Shown piece after piece: positions 45,471 to 54,431 of a DNA stretch of 64,000 nt. The translations under genes and the position numbers were made by a program. The DNA comes from Rhodococcus oryzae (lineage in GTDB: Bacteria > Actinomycetota > Actinomycetes > Mycobacteriales > Mycobacteriaceae). The stretch is from positions 62,001-126,000 of the forward strand of contig NZ_SUMD01000012.1 of assembly GCF_005049235.1 (NCBI RefSeq), read 5' to 3'. How positions within the stretch are numbered: position 1 is the stretch's first letter; each line of letters opens with the position of its first letter. The notes beneath the pieces were generated by a model. It saw nothing but the letters and a program-made list of their open reading frames with translations. It had not been told where the DNA came from and did no database searches.

Positions 45471-46148
45471 TCAGCCGATGCTGAACGGCTGGCCCCACAG
45501 CGTGACGGTGCTGCTGACGTTCTTGGTGCTGGCGGTGACCTTCACGTACGAGCGCGCCTGCGCGTACCCGGCGCAGCCCTCCACACCGATGGTGGAGTCT
45601 GCCCAGGTGACGCTGCCGCTCTTGCCCTTGAAGCTGTTGGCGCCCGAGTGCGACTCGCCACCGAAATCGTCGGCCTTCTCGAGGTCGAGGAGCTTGACGT
45701 TCTTGGCCTGGCCGGGAGCGATGGACAGGTTGCCCGCGCTCTTGGCGGTCTGCTTGACGCTCTCGCCCTCCCAGTTGGAGGACATGCCGGTGTCGGCGCC
45801 GCCCTTGCCGCCGAGGGTCAGCTGGCAGGCCACCACGTAGCCGGGCTCGATCTTGCCGCCGTCGGCGTTGGCGCCGGACAGCTCGACCTTCGCCGAGCCC
45901 GACACCCACACATTGCGGTGCAGCGGGGTCGCACCCATCGACGGCGAGATGTTCGCGGACTCACCGGTCATGGTGACGGTGACGACAGTGCCGTCGACGA
46001 GAGTCTTGGAGATGGTCCCGCCGGGCAGCGGCACGAAGGTGTCGGCGTTGGCCGCACCCGCGGACAGGAAGCCGACCGCAACGGCCGTGGCCGCGCCGAC
46101 GGCGGAGATCTGCAGCCCGCGACGCAGGCTGTTCTTGCTGGAGTTCAT
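45471..46148 (-). CDS. MspA/Nfp-family porin, type B, copy 2
   Basis: This 225-residue porin subunit is paralogous to the type B gene at 43993, with the same signal-peptide type and family segments (HRNVWVSGSAKVEL, GYVVACQLTL, GCAGYAQARSYVKV, LWGQPFSIG). The central loop differs most (GADTGMSSNWEGESVKQ and KADDFGGESHSG). It lies 47 nt downstream of type A copy 2 on the minus strand, mirroring the arrangement of copy 1. The RBS is AGAGGAAAA. Confidence 0.9.
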   Translation of the reverse strand: MNSSKNSLRRGLQISAVGAATAVAVGFLSAGAANADTFVPLPGGTISKTLVDGTVVTVTMTGESANISPSMGATPLHRNVWVSGSAKVELSGANADGGKIEPGYVVACQLTLGGKGGADTGMSSNWEGESVKQTAKSAGNLSIAPGQAKNVKLLDLEKADDFGGESHSGANSFKGKSGSVTWADSTIGVEGCAGYAQARSYVKVTASTKNVSSTVTLWGQPFSIG

Positions 46149-46195
46149 GAGTTTTCCTCTGAGGGTTCAGGTATCGAGTTCGGGCGTGGACTGGG

Positions 46196-46843
46196 TCAGC
46201 CGATGCTGAAGGGCTGGCCGTACAGGGTGGTCTTGGAGTAGTTGTCGCCGACGATCTCGACCACCGTGTAGGCGCGGGCCTGGGCGAAGCCCCCGCAGTT
46301 CTGGATCTCGAGCTGGGTGTCCTGGTACTGGACCGAGTACTTGCCGTTCTTCTTGATGTCCTTGCCCGCGACACCGACGAACTTGACCTGGCCGGCGGAG
46401 ACCGGGACGGTCAGCGAACCGGAGACCGACGGTCCCGAGAGGTCGATGCCTGCGCCGATGGAGCCGCCGAGGCCGGTGATGTCGACCTGGCAGCCGACGA
46501 TGTAGCCGGTGCTGATCCGCGAGACCCCGTGCGTGGACGAGTTGTTGGTGCCCTTGTCGTTGGTGGCACCGTTGAACGGCCCCACCTCGCCTTCCTTGGT
46601 GATGCCGGTGACGTCCGCGGTGACGGTGCCCGAGACCCAGGCGGTGCGGCCTGCGCCGTTGGCGGCCAGCGACGGGGAGATCAGGACGCTCTCGCCGGTG
46701 CGGGAGACGACCGCACCCGGCCCGGCCTTCTGCCCGTCCGGCAGCGGCACGAAGGTGTCGGCGTGCGCTGCGCCGGTGGACATCAGCCCGATCGCCACGG
46801 CGGCGGCGGCAGCGCCGACGCCGGCACTACGGAACTTGCTCAT
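46196..46843 (-). CDS. MspA/Nfp-family porin, type A, copy 2
   Basis: This 215-residue porin subunit has a mature chain that differs from type A copy 1 at only 13 positions of about 187 by my count. The signal peptide (MSKFRSAGVGAAAAAVAIGL) is shorter and unrelated at its start. It has the same cysteine pair and the end TLYGQPFSIG. The RBS AAGGAGATCTT is strong. A Fur/Zur-like palindrome lies 52 nt upstream, so this pair may be regulated differently from copy 1. Confidence 0.9.
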   Translation of the reverse strand: MSKFRSAGVGAAAAAVAIGLMSTGAAHADTFVPLPDGQKAGPGAVVSRTGESVLISPSLAANGAGRTAWVSGTVTADVTGITKEGEVGPFNGATNDKGTNNSSTHGVSRISTGYIVGCQVDITGLGGSIGAGIDLSGPSVSGSLTVPVSAGQVKFVGVAGKDIKKNGKYSVQYQDTQLEIQNCGGFAQARAYTVVEIVGDNYSKTTLYGQPFSIG

Positions 46844-46894
46844 AAGATCTCCTTCATAGGCCGCGGCTCATGGGCGCGCGGCACCAAACTTAAA

Positions 46895-46909
46895 TGAAAA
46901 TGGTTTCCA
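46895..46909 (-). promoter_or_regulatory. Candidate Zur/Fur-family operator
   Basis: TGAAAATGGTTTCCA is a near-perfect palindrome (TGGAAACCATTTTCA on the other strand) in an isolated AT-rich patch of a GC-rich region. It matches 13 of 15 bases of the mycobacterial Zur-box core TGAAAATGATTTTCA as I recall it. It lies in the promoter region of the second porin pair. No equivalent is present before the first pair. Confidence 0.55.
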
Positions 46910-47104
46910 GTAACCTAGGGAGGGTGGCGGACGCTGTCAAATGCGCCCCCAAGGAAGGGCTTTCGGCCCGGGTCCGCGGCCTCCTGGGCACACTCCACCG
47001 CGCGGGCTCTGGTGAGCAGCACGCTGACGACGGAACGGCGAAGGTACGCGTCGACATCACCCTGCTCGGACTGGCGCCCAGACAGGGATGCCGGTTGACG
47101 TCGA

Positions 47105-47602
47105 CTAGGCAGACGGCGGCGGGCCACGGGTGCCGGTGCCCGAGCCGACCAGCAGCCAGCGGGCGAGCGGCGGCGAATCTGCCGGGACGCAGACTGCGAC
47201 AGGTACCAGGACCGGCACCTCGGTCAACGGCGCCGGAACTCTCCGACTCAGGGCCGAAAGCGCTGAGACACATCCGCGTTCACCGGCGCGGATCAATACG
47301 GCGGTCACCGCGACGGCGGCGGCGTGCGCGGCCACCATCTGCGGACCGAGCTGCGGCCCGTGCACGTGAACGGCGCCCATCGCGAGCGCGATGTGCCCGA
47401 TCGCCTGGCCCAGGGTCAGCGCGGCAGCCACGAACAGCAGCTGATGTCGATCCACCCGCACGGATGCGATGACCGCACCGATGGCCGCGCAGCCCAGCAT
47501 CAGCAGGACCACCGAACTCTCCGCGGGAGCCGTGCCCCCGCCCAGCGCGTGAGCGGCGACGCTCACCGCGCCGGAGGTCGAGCCCACGAAGGCGCCGCGC
47601 AT
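47105..47602 (-). CDS. Membrane protein of unknown function, His-containing helix
   Basis: This 165-residue protein (from ATG 47602; GTG 47632 is possible, neither with an ideal RBS) has four hydrophobic segments. One region is unusually rich in His (DRHQLLFV, GQAIGHIAL, AVHVHGP, AAHAAA). Similar actinobacterial proteins sit near copper genes to my recollection, but I cannot name the family with confidence. It is upstream of, and on the same strand as, the second porin pair, with about 260 nt between them. The reading frame continues upstream into the end of the UPF0182 gene, so a later start is preferred. Confidence 0.65.
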   Translation of the reverse strand: MRGAFVGSTSGAVSVAAHALGGGTAPAESSVVLLMLGCAAIGAVIASVRVDRHQLLFVAAALTLGQAIGHIALAMGAVHVHGPQLGPQMVAAHAAAVAVTAVLIRAGERGCVSALSALSRRVPAPLTEVPVLVPVAVCVPADSPPLARWLLVGSGTGTRGPPPSA

Positions 47603-47696
47603 CCGCGCGATCGTCGTCCCCTGTGAGCCCACACGCGAAGAATACAAGGCACTACTACAACGGCTAGTACCCAGGATCGGTTGTCGGCGAAGGTAT

Positions 47697-50603
47697 CTAC
47701 CGGGGCGGTTCGGTCTGGTAGGCGTCCACCGCCCGTTGCAGCCGATCGAGCGCCTCACGCAGCTCCGCGATGGCCCTGTTCAGTTCATCGGCGGTCGCCG
47801 GATTCGCGACCGCGGGCGGCGGCGGACCCGCCGGTTCCCCCGCAGGCGGCGGCGCTGGCGGCGGCCCCGCGCCCGATCCCGGCGCCGTGGCCGCGCCGCC
47901 GGTGCCCGCCCCGAACACCTGGTCCAGCGCCTCCGCCAGGGTGGGCGCGTATCCCACCCGGACGCCGCCCGTGGCCCCCGGCTCCCGGTAGCTGACCAGC
48001 AGGCGCGCGAGCTGGGGGAAGGTCGACGTGTTCTGTTCCGACGCGATCCGCTCGGTGTACAGCGGCTCCACGTAGAGCACCCCGCCGTCGGCGATCGGCA
48101 ACGTCAGCAGGTTGCCGTACTGGATCCGGTTGGACCGCTCCAGCAGGGTCCGCTCCGACGCCACCCGGGTGTCCGAGATCATCGAGTTCTGGATCTGCTG
48201 CGGGCCCTGCGTCAGGGTGTCGGTCGGCAGTTCGAGCACGGTCAGCTTGCCGTAGTCCTCGGGATCGGAGTGAGCCGAGATGTAGGCGGAGAGGAACTCG
48301 CGCCGGAATCCGACCATCGTGCTGGCCAGCCGGAACGACGGCTCGGCGGTCGCCTGGTCCCCCACCAGCACGTAGAACGGCATCTGGTACGGGTTGGACT
48401 CGACGGTCGGGTCGCTCGGCACCGACCAGAATGCGTTGGTGGTGAAGAACTCTCGCGGATCATCGACGTGATACTTCGCGAGCATCTCGCGCTGGATCTT
48501 GAACAGGTCCTGCGGGTACCGGAAGTGGGCCCGCAGCTCGGCGGGAACGGAACCCTCGGGTTGCACCGTGCCGGGGAACGCGCGCATCCACGCCTCGAGC
48601 ACCGGGTCCTGCTGGTCGACCTGGTACAGGGTGACCGTGCCGTCGTAGGCGTCGACGGTGGCCTTCACCGAGTTGCGGATGTAGGACACCTCCCCGCCCG
48701 ACCGCACAGGCGTCGGCTCGGGGCCGACCACCAGGTCCTCGAGCGAACTGCGCTGCGCGTACGGGTAGTTGTTCACGGTGGTGTACGCGTCCACGATCCA
48801 CACGATCTTCCCGCCCACCACGGCGGGATAGGGGTCGTGGTCGGTGGTCAGCCAGGGGGCCACCAGATGCACGCGCTCGGCCGGGGACCGATTGAAGATG
48901 ATCCTCGATTCGGATCCGATCGCCTTGGAGAAGATGATGTTGCGCTCGGAGTACTTGACAGCGAACGCCATCCGGTTGAACCAGTTCCCGATCGAGACAC
49001 CGCCGGTCCCGTCGTAGGTGTAAGTGGACGTGTCGGTGTCGTACTCGCGTGGCGCGGAACCCTCCGGACCACCGACGATCGCATAGTCGGGGTCGGTCCT
49101 CGCGATCAGTTCACCGAAGTAGATGCGCGGCTGGTCCACTCGGATGACCTGGTGGCCCGAGCCCTGGCTGGCGATGTCGCTGACCGTGTACACGGGATAC
49201 CCGCTGTTGCTGCTCGAGGTGTCGCCCACCGCCTCCCGCACCGCGGCGTTCACCCGGTTCGCAGGCGCCGCGACGAACCCGTCGCCGTGGGTGTACACCG
49301 TGTGCTGGTTGACCCACTGGGTCTGATTGCCGCTCAGGCTGCTCGGGGTCAGCTCGCGGGCCGCGACGACGTAGTCGCGCAGCGTGCCTTCGATCACGTA
49401 CCGATCGAGGTCGAGCGTCGAGGGGAACGCGTAGAAGTTCTTGAGCTGTTGCTGCTGGATGAAGGTGTGCGAGAGCAGGTTCGGATCGAGCAGCCGGGCG
49501 TTCGCGATCGTCGTCACGTCGGCGGGCACGTCCCGGGGCGACTTGGTGCCGATGCCCGGATACGGCAGGAATTCGACCTTGTCCGCGCCGACCCCGTACG
49601 CCTGGCGGGTGGCCTCGATGTTGCGCTCGATGTACGGGCTCTCCCGGTCGGCGGCGTTGGGACGGACCGAGAACTGCTCAACGGCCAGCGGCCAGACCGC
49701 GCCGACCAGGATCGAGGACAACAGCAGGAGGATCGCGGCCAATGCCGGCACCCGGAGGTCGCGCAGCACGATCGCGGCGAAGAATGCGGCGGCGCAGATG
49801 AGGGCGATCGCGAGCAGGATCAGTCGCGCCGGGAGCACCGCGTTGATGTCGGTGAAGCCACCGCCGGTGAACGTGGGCTCCTTGCGGCCGCTCGAGAGCA
49901 GCGCGTACCGGTCGAACCAGTACGCGACCGCCTTGAGCAGGATGAACGTCCCCGCGAGCACGGCGAGCTGGACACGGGCGGCCCGGCTGACCCCGCCCTC
50001 GCTCCAGGAGATCCGCACCCCGCCGAACAGGTAGTGCGTCGCCAGGCTCGCCAGGAAGGCGAACACGGTCGCCACGAACAGCCAGTTCAGGACCGACCGA
50101 TAGAAGGGCAGGTCGAAGACGTAGAAGCCGACGTCGAGACCGAACTGCGGATCCGTGACCCCGAACGCGCCGCCGTGCAGGAACAGCTGTACCGTCTCCC
50201 AGCTCGACTGCCCGATCAGACCGCACAGCAGCCCGAGGACGATGGGGATGCCCAGACCGAACAGGCGTGGCCTGCGCCGCACGAAATCGCGATAGATCCG
50301 GATCGGATCGTCCTCGGCCCGCCCCGGCAGGAACACCGGTCGGGCGCGGTACGCCAGCAGCACCGCGAGGAACACGGCCCCGCCGACGAGCACGGCCACC
50401 GCGGCGAACAGCAGCAGCCTGGTCACCAGCATCGTCACCCAGACGGTCCGGTATCCGACCTCACCGAACCACAGCCAGCTGGTGTACATGCCCACCAGCA
50501 CGGGGAGCACGATCAGGGCCGCGAGCAGGGCAACCGCCGACAGCAGCAGGATCCGACCGCGCCGGGACAGCTGCGGTAGACCTTCGACCGGCCGATTGCC
50601 CAC
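47697..50603 (-). CDS. UPF0182-family large membrane protein
   Basis: This 968-residue protein has seven hydrophobic helices in the first 330 residues (SWLWFGEVGYRTVW after the first), then a large extracytoplasmic domain, and ends with a Pro/Gly/Ala-rich linker and a short coiled segment (LNRAIAELREALDRLQRAVD). The FYVFDLPFY, YIERNIEATRQAYG and KIVWIVDAYTT segments are typical of UPF0182 (Rv3193c in M. tuberculosis). The function is unknown; the family is widespread in actinobacteria. The GTG start at 50603 precedes a basic n-region. Confidence 0.92.
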   Translation of the reverse strand: MGNRPVEGLPQLSRRGRILLLSAVALLAALIVLPVLVGMYTSWLWFGEVGYRTVWVTMLVTRLLLFAAVAVLVGGAVFLAVLLAYRARPVFLPGRAEDDPIRIYRDFVRRRPRLFGLGIPIVLGLLCGLIGQSSWETVQLFLHGGAFGVTDPQFGLDVGFYVFDLPFYRSVLNWLFVATVFAFLASLATHYLFGGVRISWSEGGVSRAARVQLAVLAGTFILLKAVAYWFDRYALLSSGRKEPTFTGGGFTDINAVLPARLILLAIALICAAAFFAAIVLRDLRVPALAAILLLLSSILVGAVWPLAVEQFSVRPNAADRESPYIERNIEATRQAYGVGADKVEFLPYPGIGTKSPRDVPADVTTIANARLLDPNLLSHTFIQQQQLKNFYAFPSTLDLDRYVIEGTLRDYVVAARELTPSSLSGNQTQWVNQHTVYTHGDGFVAAPANRVNAAVREAVGDTSSSNSGYPVYTVSDIASQGSGHQVIRVDQPRIYFGELIARTDPDYAIVGGPEGSAPREYDTDTSTYTYDGTGGVSIGNWFNRMAFAVKYSERNIIFSKAIGSESRIIFNRSPAERVHLVAPWLTTDHDPYPAVVGGKIVWIVDAYTTVNNYPYAQRSSLEDLVVGPEPTPVRSGGEVSYIRNSVKATVDAYDGTVTLYQVDQQDPVLEAWMRAFPGTVQPEGSVPAELRAHFRYPQDLFKIQREMLAKYHVDDPREFFTTNAFWSVPSDPTVESNPYQMPFYVLVGDQATAEPSFRLASTMVGFRREFLSAYISAHSDPEDYGKLTVLELPTDTLTQGPQQIQNSMISDTRVASERTLLERSNRIQYGNLLTLPIADGGVLYVEPLYTERIASEQNTSTFPQLARLLVSYREPGATGGVRVGYAPTLAEALDQVFGAGTGGAATAPGSGAGPPPAPPPAGEPAGPPPPAVANPATADELNRAIAELREALDRLQRAVDAYQTEPPR

Positions 50604-50731
50604 TTCCCACGCTCCAGGTCCGAGCGCGTCGCGGCCTACCGGCCTGTTCTCACCAGCGTCACCGCCGACGTGTGTCCGTTTCGCCCCATTCTACTGGCGC
50701 TGGCCCGGACCGCGGGGGGTCGCCGCCGCCA

Positions 50732-50796
50732 CCGCCGAGTGTGCACCTGCCGACGCAAACCCCCAGGTCGGGCGACGGAAGCTGCACACTCGGCGG
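50732..50796 (-). terminator. Large inverted repeat at the end of the his operon
   Basis: CCGCCGAGTGTGCA (50732-50745) and TGCACACTCGGCGG (50783-50796) form a perfect 14-bp repeat whose inner arm pair CCGAC/GTCGG extends the fold. It begins two bases after the hisI stop in the direction of transcription. It most likely ends the his transcript before the UPF0182 gene. Confidence 0.7.
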
Positions 50797-50798
50797 GG

Positions 50799-51143
50799 TC
50801 AGGAGTCGGCGAGCAGCACGTCCGCGTCGAAGCAGGTGTGGGTGCCGGTGTGGCAGGCCGCGCCCTCCTGGTCGACGATCAGCAGCACGCTGTCGCCGTC
50901 GCAGTCGAGCCGCACCTCGTGCACATACTGGGTGTGCCCGGAGGTCTCGCCCTTGACCCAATACTGCTGGCGGGATCGCGAATAGTAGGTGCCCTTGCGG
51001 GTTTCCAGAGTGCGTGCGAGCGCCTCGTCGTCCATCCACGCGACCATCAGCACCGCGCCGGTGGCCCGCTCCTGGGCGACCGCACTGAACAGTCCGGCAT
51101 CGTTTCGCTTCAGCCGTGCGGCGATTGCGGGATCGAGACTCAT
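50799..51143 (-). CDS. hisI: Phosphoribosyl-AMP cyclohydrolase
   Basis: This 114-residue zinc enzyme of the third step of histidine synthesis hydrolyses phosphoribosyl-AMP. The metal and active-site motif [16 protein letters not shown] is present, with [11 protein letters not shown] and [18 protein letters not shown]. It is not fused to HisE. The ATG at 51143 overlaps the hisF stop by 4 nt; the longer open frame is antisense noise. It is the last gene of the his operon. Confidence 0.96.
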   Translation of the reverse strand: MSLDPAIAARLKRNDAGLFSAVAQERATGAVLMVAWMDDEALARTLETRKGTYYSRSRQQYWVKGETSGHTQYVHEVRLDCDGDSVLLIVDQEGAACHTGTHTCFDADVLLADS

Positions 51144-51913
51144 CGGACCACGATACCTTCGGCCCGCATGGCGGCCTTCACCTGCGGGATCTCCAGGTCG
51201 CCGAAGTGGAAGACGCTGGCGGCGAGCACCGCGTCCGCGCCCGCCTGCACGGCAGGGGCGAAGTGGTCCACCGCGCCCGCGCCGCCGCTGGCGATGACCG
51301 GCACGTGCACCGCGGCCCTTGCGGCCCGGATCATCGGCAGGTCGAACCCGGCCTTGGTGCCGTCCGCGTCCATCGAGTTCAGCAGGATCTCCCCCACCCC
51401 GAGCTCGGCGCCGCGCAGCGCCCACTCGATCGCGTCGATCCCGGTGCCACGCCTGCCACCGTGTGTGGTGACCTCCCAGCCGGACGGCGTCGGCTCCTGC
51501 CCCTCTGGCACGGTCCGCGCGTCCACCGACAGCACGATGCACTGCGACCCGAACCGCTGGCTGAGCTCGCGCAGCAGCTCCGGGCGCGCGATCGCGGCGG
51601 TGTTGACGCTGACCTTGTCCGCACCCGCCCGCAGCAGGCGGTCCACGTCCTGCTCGGTGCGCACCCCGCCGCCGACGGTGAGCGGGATGAATACCTGCTC
51701 GGCCGTGCGGGTCACCACGTCGATCATGGTCCCGCGGTCCGAGGTGGACGCGGTGACGTCGAGGAAGGTCAGCTCGTCGGCGCCCTGCGCGTCGTACAGC
51801 GCCGCCAACTCGACGGGATCGCCCGCGTCGCGCAGGTTCTCGAAGTTCACGCCCTTCACGACGCGGCCCGCGTCCACGTCCAGACACGGGATGACCCGAA
51901 CCGCCACCGTCAT
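51140..51913 (-). CDS. hisF: Imidazole glycerol phosphate synthase subunit HisF
   Basis: This 257-residue cyclase subunit combines PRFAR with ammonia from HisH to give imidazole glycerol phosphate and AICAR. Catalytic Asp residues lie in [15 protein letters not shown] and in LSVDART; the phosphate sites are VGGGVRT and ASGGAGA. It overlaps impA upstream and hisI downstream by 4 nt each. Confidence 0.97.
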   Translation of the reverse strand: MTVAVRVIPCLDVDAGRVVKGVNFENLRDAGDPVELAALYDAQGADELTFLDVTASTSDRGTMIDVVTRTAEQVFIPLTVGGGVRTEQDVDRLLRAGADKVSVNTAAIARPELLRELSQRFGSQCIVLSVDARTVPEGQEPTPSGWEVTTHGGRRGTGIDAIEWALRGAELGVGEILLNSMDADGTKAGFDLPMIRAARAAVHVPVIASGGAGAVDHFAPAVQAGADAVLAASVFHFGDLEIPQVKAAMRAEGIVVR

Positions 51914-52764
51914 TGCGTCAGCCTTCCTGCCGGTAGCCCCGGGTCCCGGTCCAGGTAGTCACCCGGATCGCCCAGAGCCACAAGAATATTCAATACCTCT
52001 TCGTGCACCCCCGGCGCCGCGGCGAGCACCGACGTCGACCCGATGTGCCAGGGCGCGCCCGCCAGGTCGGTGACCACACCGCCCGCCGCTCGCACCAGGG
52101 CGACGCCAGGCGCGTTGTCCCAGGGGTTGTGGCCGAACACCACCGACGCGCCGAGCGCGCCACCGGCGGTGAAGGCCAGGTCGGCGCCGGTGCTGCCGTG
52201 CATCCGCAGCCGCCTGCTCACCCGGCTCAGTTCGCCGAGCGCCCGCACCCGGTACGGCCCGGGGATCGGTCCCCTGCCGTCGACGTTGAACGCGCCGAAC
52301 CCGACCAGCGAATCGGACAGCGACGCACTCGCCAGCGGCGGCAGCGCCTCCCCGTTGCAGAGCACTGGGCCGTCGACAACCGCCGCATAGCGCCGGCCCA
52401 TCGCCGGCAGCCAGGTCAGCCCGAGCACCGGGACCCCGTCATCGAGCAGCGCCAGCAACATCCCCGCGGTCGGCAGGCCGGACGAGTAGTTCAGGGTGCC
52501 GTCGATCGGGTCCAGCACCCACACCGGCCCCTCGGTCAGGTCCGGTCCGCCGAATTCCTCACCGTGCACGCCGATTCCGGTCAGCTCGGTCAATTCCGCG
52601 CTGAGCCGTCGTTCCAGCTCGAGGTCGAGCTCCGTGGCGAAGTCACGGGCGCCCTTGCTCACCGCGCTCGGCGCGCCGACGCCCTCGAGAAAGCGCTCCT
52701 GCGCCGCGTCCAGCAGGCCGCTCGCGATGGAGAGCAGCTCGTGTGGATCGCGGGGCAGGCTCAT
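51910..52764 (-). CDS. impA: Inositol monophosphatase-family protein
   Basis: This 284-residue Li-sensitive-type phosphatase of the FIG superfamily has Mg ligands in HGEEFGG (about 67-73), DPIDGTLNY (85-93) and the C-terminal NPWDNAPG. Position between hisA and hisF matches impA (Rv1604). It could act as inositol monophosphatase or as the histidinol-phosphate phosphatase (HisN type) missing from this operon. Sequence alone does not settle this. It starts 8 nt after hisA and overlaps hisF by 4 nt. Confidence 0.9.
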   Translation of the reverse strand: MSLPRDPHELLSIASGLLDAAQERFLEGVGAPSAVSKGARDFATELDLELERRLSAELTELTGIGVHGEEFGGPDLTEGPVWVLDPIDGTLNYSSGLPTAGMLLALLDDGVPVLGLTWLPAMGRRYAAVVDGPVLCNGEALPPLASASLSDSLVGFGAFNVDGRGPIPGPYRVRALGELSRVSRRLRMHGSTGADLAFTAGGALGASVVFGHNPWDNAPGVALVRAAGGVVTDLAGAPWHIGSTSVLAAAPGVHEEVLNILVALGDPGDYLDRDPGLPAGRLTQ

Positions 52765-52772
52765 GTCCGGCG

Positions 52773-53507
52773 CTATCGCGAGACCGCGGCGAGCGCCTCG
52801 GGAAGCGTGAACCGCCCGGCGTACAACGCCTTTCCGACGATGGAGCCCTCGACGCCCAGGTCGACGAGGCCGGCGATCGCGACGAGGTCCTCGATGCTGG
52901 AGACGCCGCCGGAGGCCACGACCGGCGCCTTGGTGGCGCCGCAGACCTGGCTGAGCAGCTCCAGGTTGGGGCCGGTGAGGGTGCCGTCCTTGCCGACGTC
53001 GGTGACGACGTAGCGCGAGCAGCCGTCCCGGTCGAGACGCTCGAGGGTCTCGAACAGGTCGCCGCCCTCGGTGACCCAGCCGCGTCCACGCAGCTGGTAG
53101 CGGCCGTCGACGTTGCGCACATCGAGGCCGACCGCGATCCGGTCGCCGTACTCACCGATGGCGCGGGCACACCACTCGGGGTTCTCGATGGCGGCGGTGC
53201 CGAGGTTGACGCGCGCGCAGCCGGTGGCCAGCGCGGCCCGCAGCGATTCGTCGTCGCGGATGCCGCCGGACAATTCGACCTTCACGTCGAGTTCGCCGAC
53301 CACCCCGGCGATCATGTCGCGGTTCGACCCGCGGCCGAAGGCGGCATCCAGGTCGACCAGGTGCACCCACTCGGCACCGTCGTTCTGCCACGCGAGGGCG
53401 GCATCCCGGGGGGATCCGTAGCTTGTCTCGCTGCCTGCCTCTCCCTGAACGAGGCGAACAGCTTCACCGTTGGCAACATCTACAGCAGGCAAAAGGACCA
53501 GGCTCAC
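52773..53507 (-). CDS. hisA: Phosphoribosyl isomerase HisA (PriA)
   Basis: This 244-residue TIM-barrel isomerase converts ProFAR to PRFAR. The catalytic Asp pair is in [14 protein letters not shown] and VTDVGKDGT, with phosphate loops VASGGVSS and LSGGIRDD. In Mycobacteriales the homolog (PriA) also catalyses the TrpF step. No trpF was found beside the trp genes here, so the dual role is likely. It lies 19 nt after a small membrane protein gene. Confidence 0.95.
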   Translation of the reverse strand: MSLVLLPAVDVANGEAVRLVQGEAGSETSYGSPRDAALAWQNDGAEWVHLVDLDAAFGRGSNRDMIAGVVGELDVKVELSGGIRDDESLRAALATGCARVNLGTAAIENPEWCARAIGEYGDRIAVGLDVRNVDGRYQLRGRGWVTEGGDLFETLERLDRDGCSRYVVTDVGKDGTLTGPNLELLSQVCGATKAPVVASGGVSSIEDLVAIAGLVDLGVEGSIVGKALYAGRFTLPEALAAVSR

Positions 53508-53526
53508 GTGCGCCTACCCTAGTCCG

Positions 53527-53805
53527 TCATCGCGGCGAGCCGGTTCCCGGGTCGCCGCCCTGTTCGCCCGCGCTCTGTTCGTCGTCCGCGGAGTCGTCGA
53601 GCGCGCGCCGGGTCATCCGGGTGGAGACGAGGCCCATCGCCGCGATCGCACCCGCGACCCCGGCGAGGACGATGACCAATCCCACCACCGGTCCCGGCTT
53701 CAGCACCGCCAGCAGGACGGTCGCGAGCGCGAGGACGGCGGCGGCGGAGCCGAGCGAGAACAGGGCGAGGCGCCCCATCGACAGGCCGCGCCGCTGCCCG
53801 GTCAC
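53527..53805 (-). CDS. Small two-helix membrane protein in the his operon
   Basis: This 92-residue protein has two hydrophobic helices (about 13-33 and 38-60) and an acidic, Gly-rich C-terminal tail. It overlaps hisH by 4 nt and lies 19 nt before hisA, so it is part of the operon. No catalytic motif is visible. The function is unknown. Confidence 0.75.
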   Translation of the reverse strand: MTGQRRGLSMGRLALFSLGSAAAVLALATVLLAVLKPGPVVGLVIVLAGVAGAIAAMGLVSTRMTRRALDDSADDEQSAGEQGGDPGTGSPR

Positions 53806-54431
53806 AGGCTGCGGACCCAGTTCTCCAGCAGCGCGGCACCGGCGTCACCGGACTTCTCCGGGTGGAACTGGGTGGCCGAGAGCGGTCCGTTCTCCACAGC
53901 GGCCAGGAACGGCCCGCCGTGGTCGGCCCAGGTCAACTTCGCGGGCGCGATCAGGTCGGAGTCGGCGAGCTCCCACTTCTGCACGGCGTAGGAGTGCACG
54001 AAGTAGAAGCGGGTGTCGGCGTCGATGCCGTCGAACAGCACGCTGTCCGCCGGGGCCTGCAGGGTGTTCCAGCCCATGTGCGGGAGCACCTCGGCCTGCA
54101 GCATCTCGACGGTGCCCGGCCACTCGCCGCAACCGTCGGCCTCCACGCCGTGCTCGACGCCGCGCTCGAACATGATCTGCATGCCGACGCAGATGCCGAG
54201 GACCGGCCTGCCGCCCGCGAGCCGCTGGCCGATGATGCGCTCGCCGCGGACGGCGCGCAGGCCCTCCATACAGGCCGCGAAGGCACCGACGCCGGGGACC
54301 ACCAGTCCGTCCGCGGCCAGGGCGACGGCGGGGTCCGAGGTCACCTCGACGTCCGCACCGACGCGGGCGAGGGCTCGTTGGGCCGAATGCAGGTTGCCGG
54401 AGCCGTAGTCGAGGAGGGCGACGGAGGTCAT
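53802..54431 (-). CDS. hisH: Imidazole glycerol phosphate synthase subunit HisH
   Basis: This 209-residue class I glutamine amidotransferase supplies ammonia to HisF. The nucleophile is the Cys in [12 protein letters not shown], and His and Glu of the triad are in [10 protein letters not shown]. It starts [13 protein letters not shown]. It overlaps the MFS gene upstream by 4 nt and the small membrane protein downstream by 4 nt. Confidence 0.96.
   Translation of the reverse strand: MTSVALLDYGSGNLHSAQRALARVGADVEVTSDPAVALAADGLVVPGVGAFAACMEGLRAVRGERIIGQRLAGGRPVLGICVGMQIMFERGVEHGVEADGCGEWPGTVEMLQAEVLPHMGWNTLQAPADSVLFDGIDADTRFYFVHSYAVQKWELADSDLIAPAKLTWADHGGPFLAAVENGPLSATQFHPEKSGDAGAALLENWVRSL

Noticed and set aside
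46915-47127. A 70-codon minus-strand frame upstream of porin A copy 2
   Set aside because: Arg-rich with no RBS or motif, and it overlaps the neighbouring membrane protein gene; it is not supported as a gene.
47736-50579. A 947-codon open frame on the plus strand
   Set aside because: It mirrors the UPF0182 gene and has the composition typical of antisense frames in high-GC DNA.
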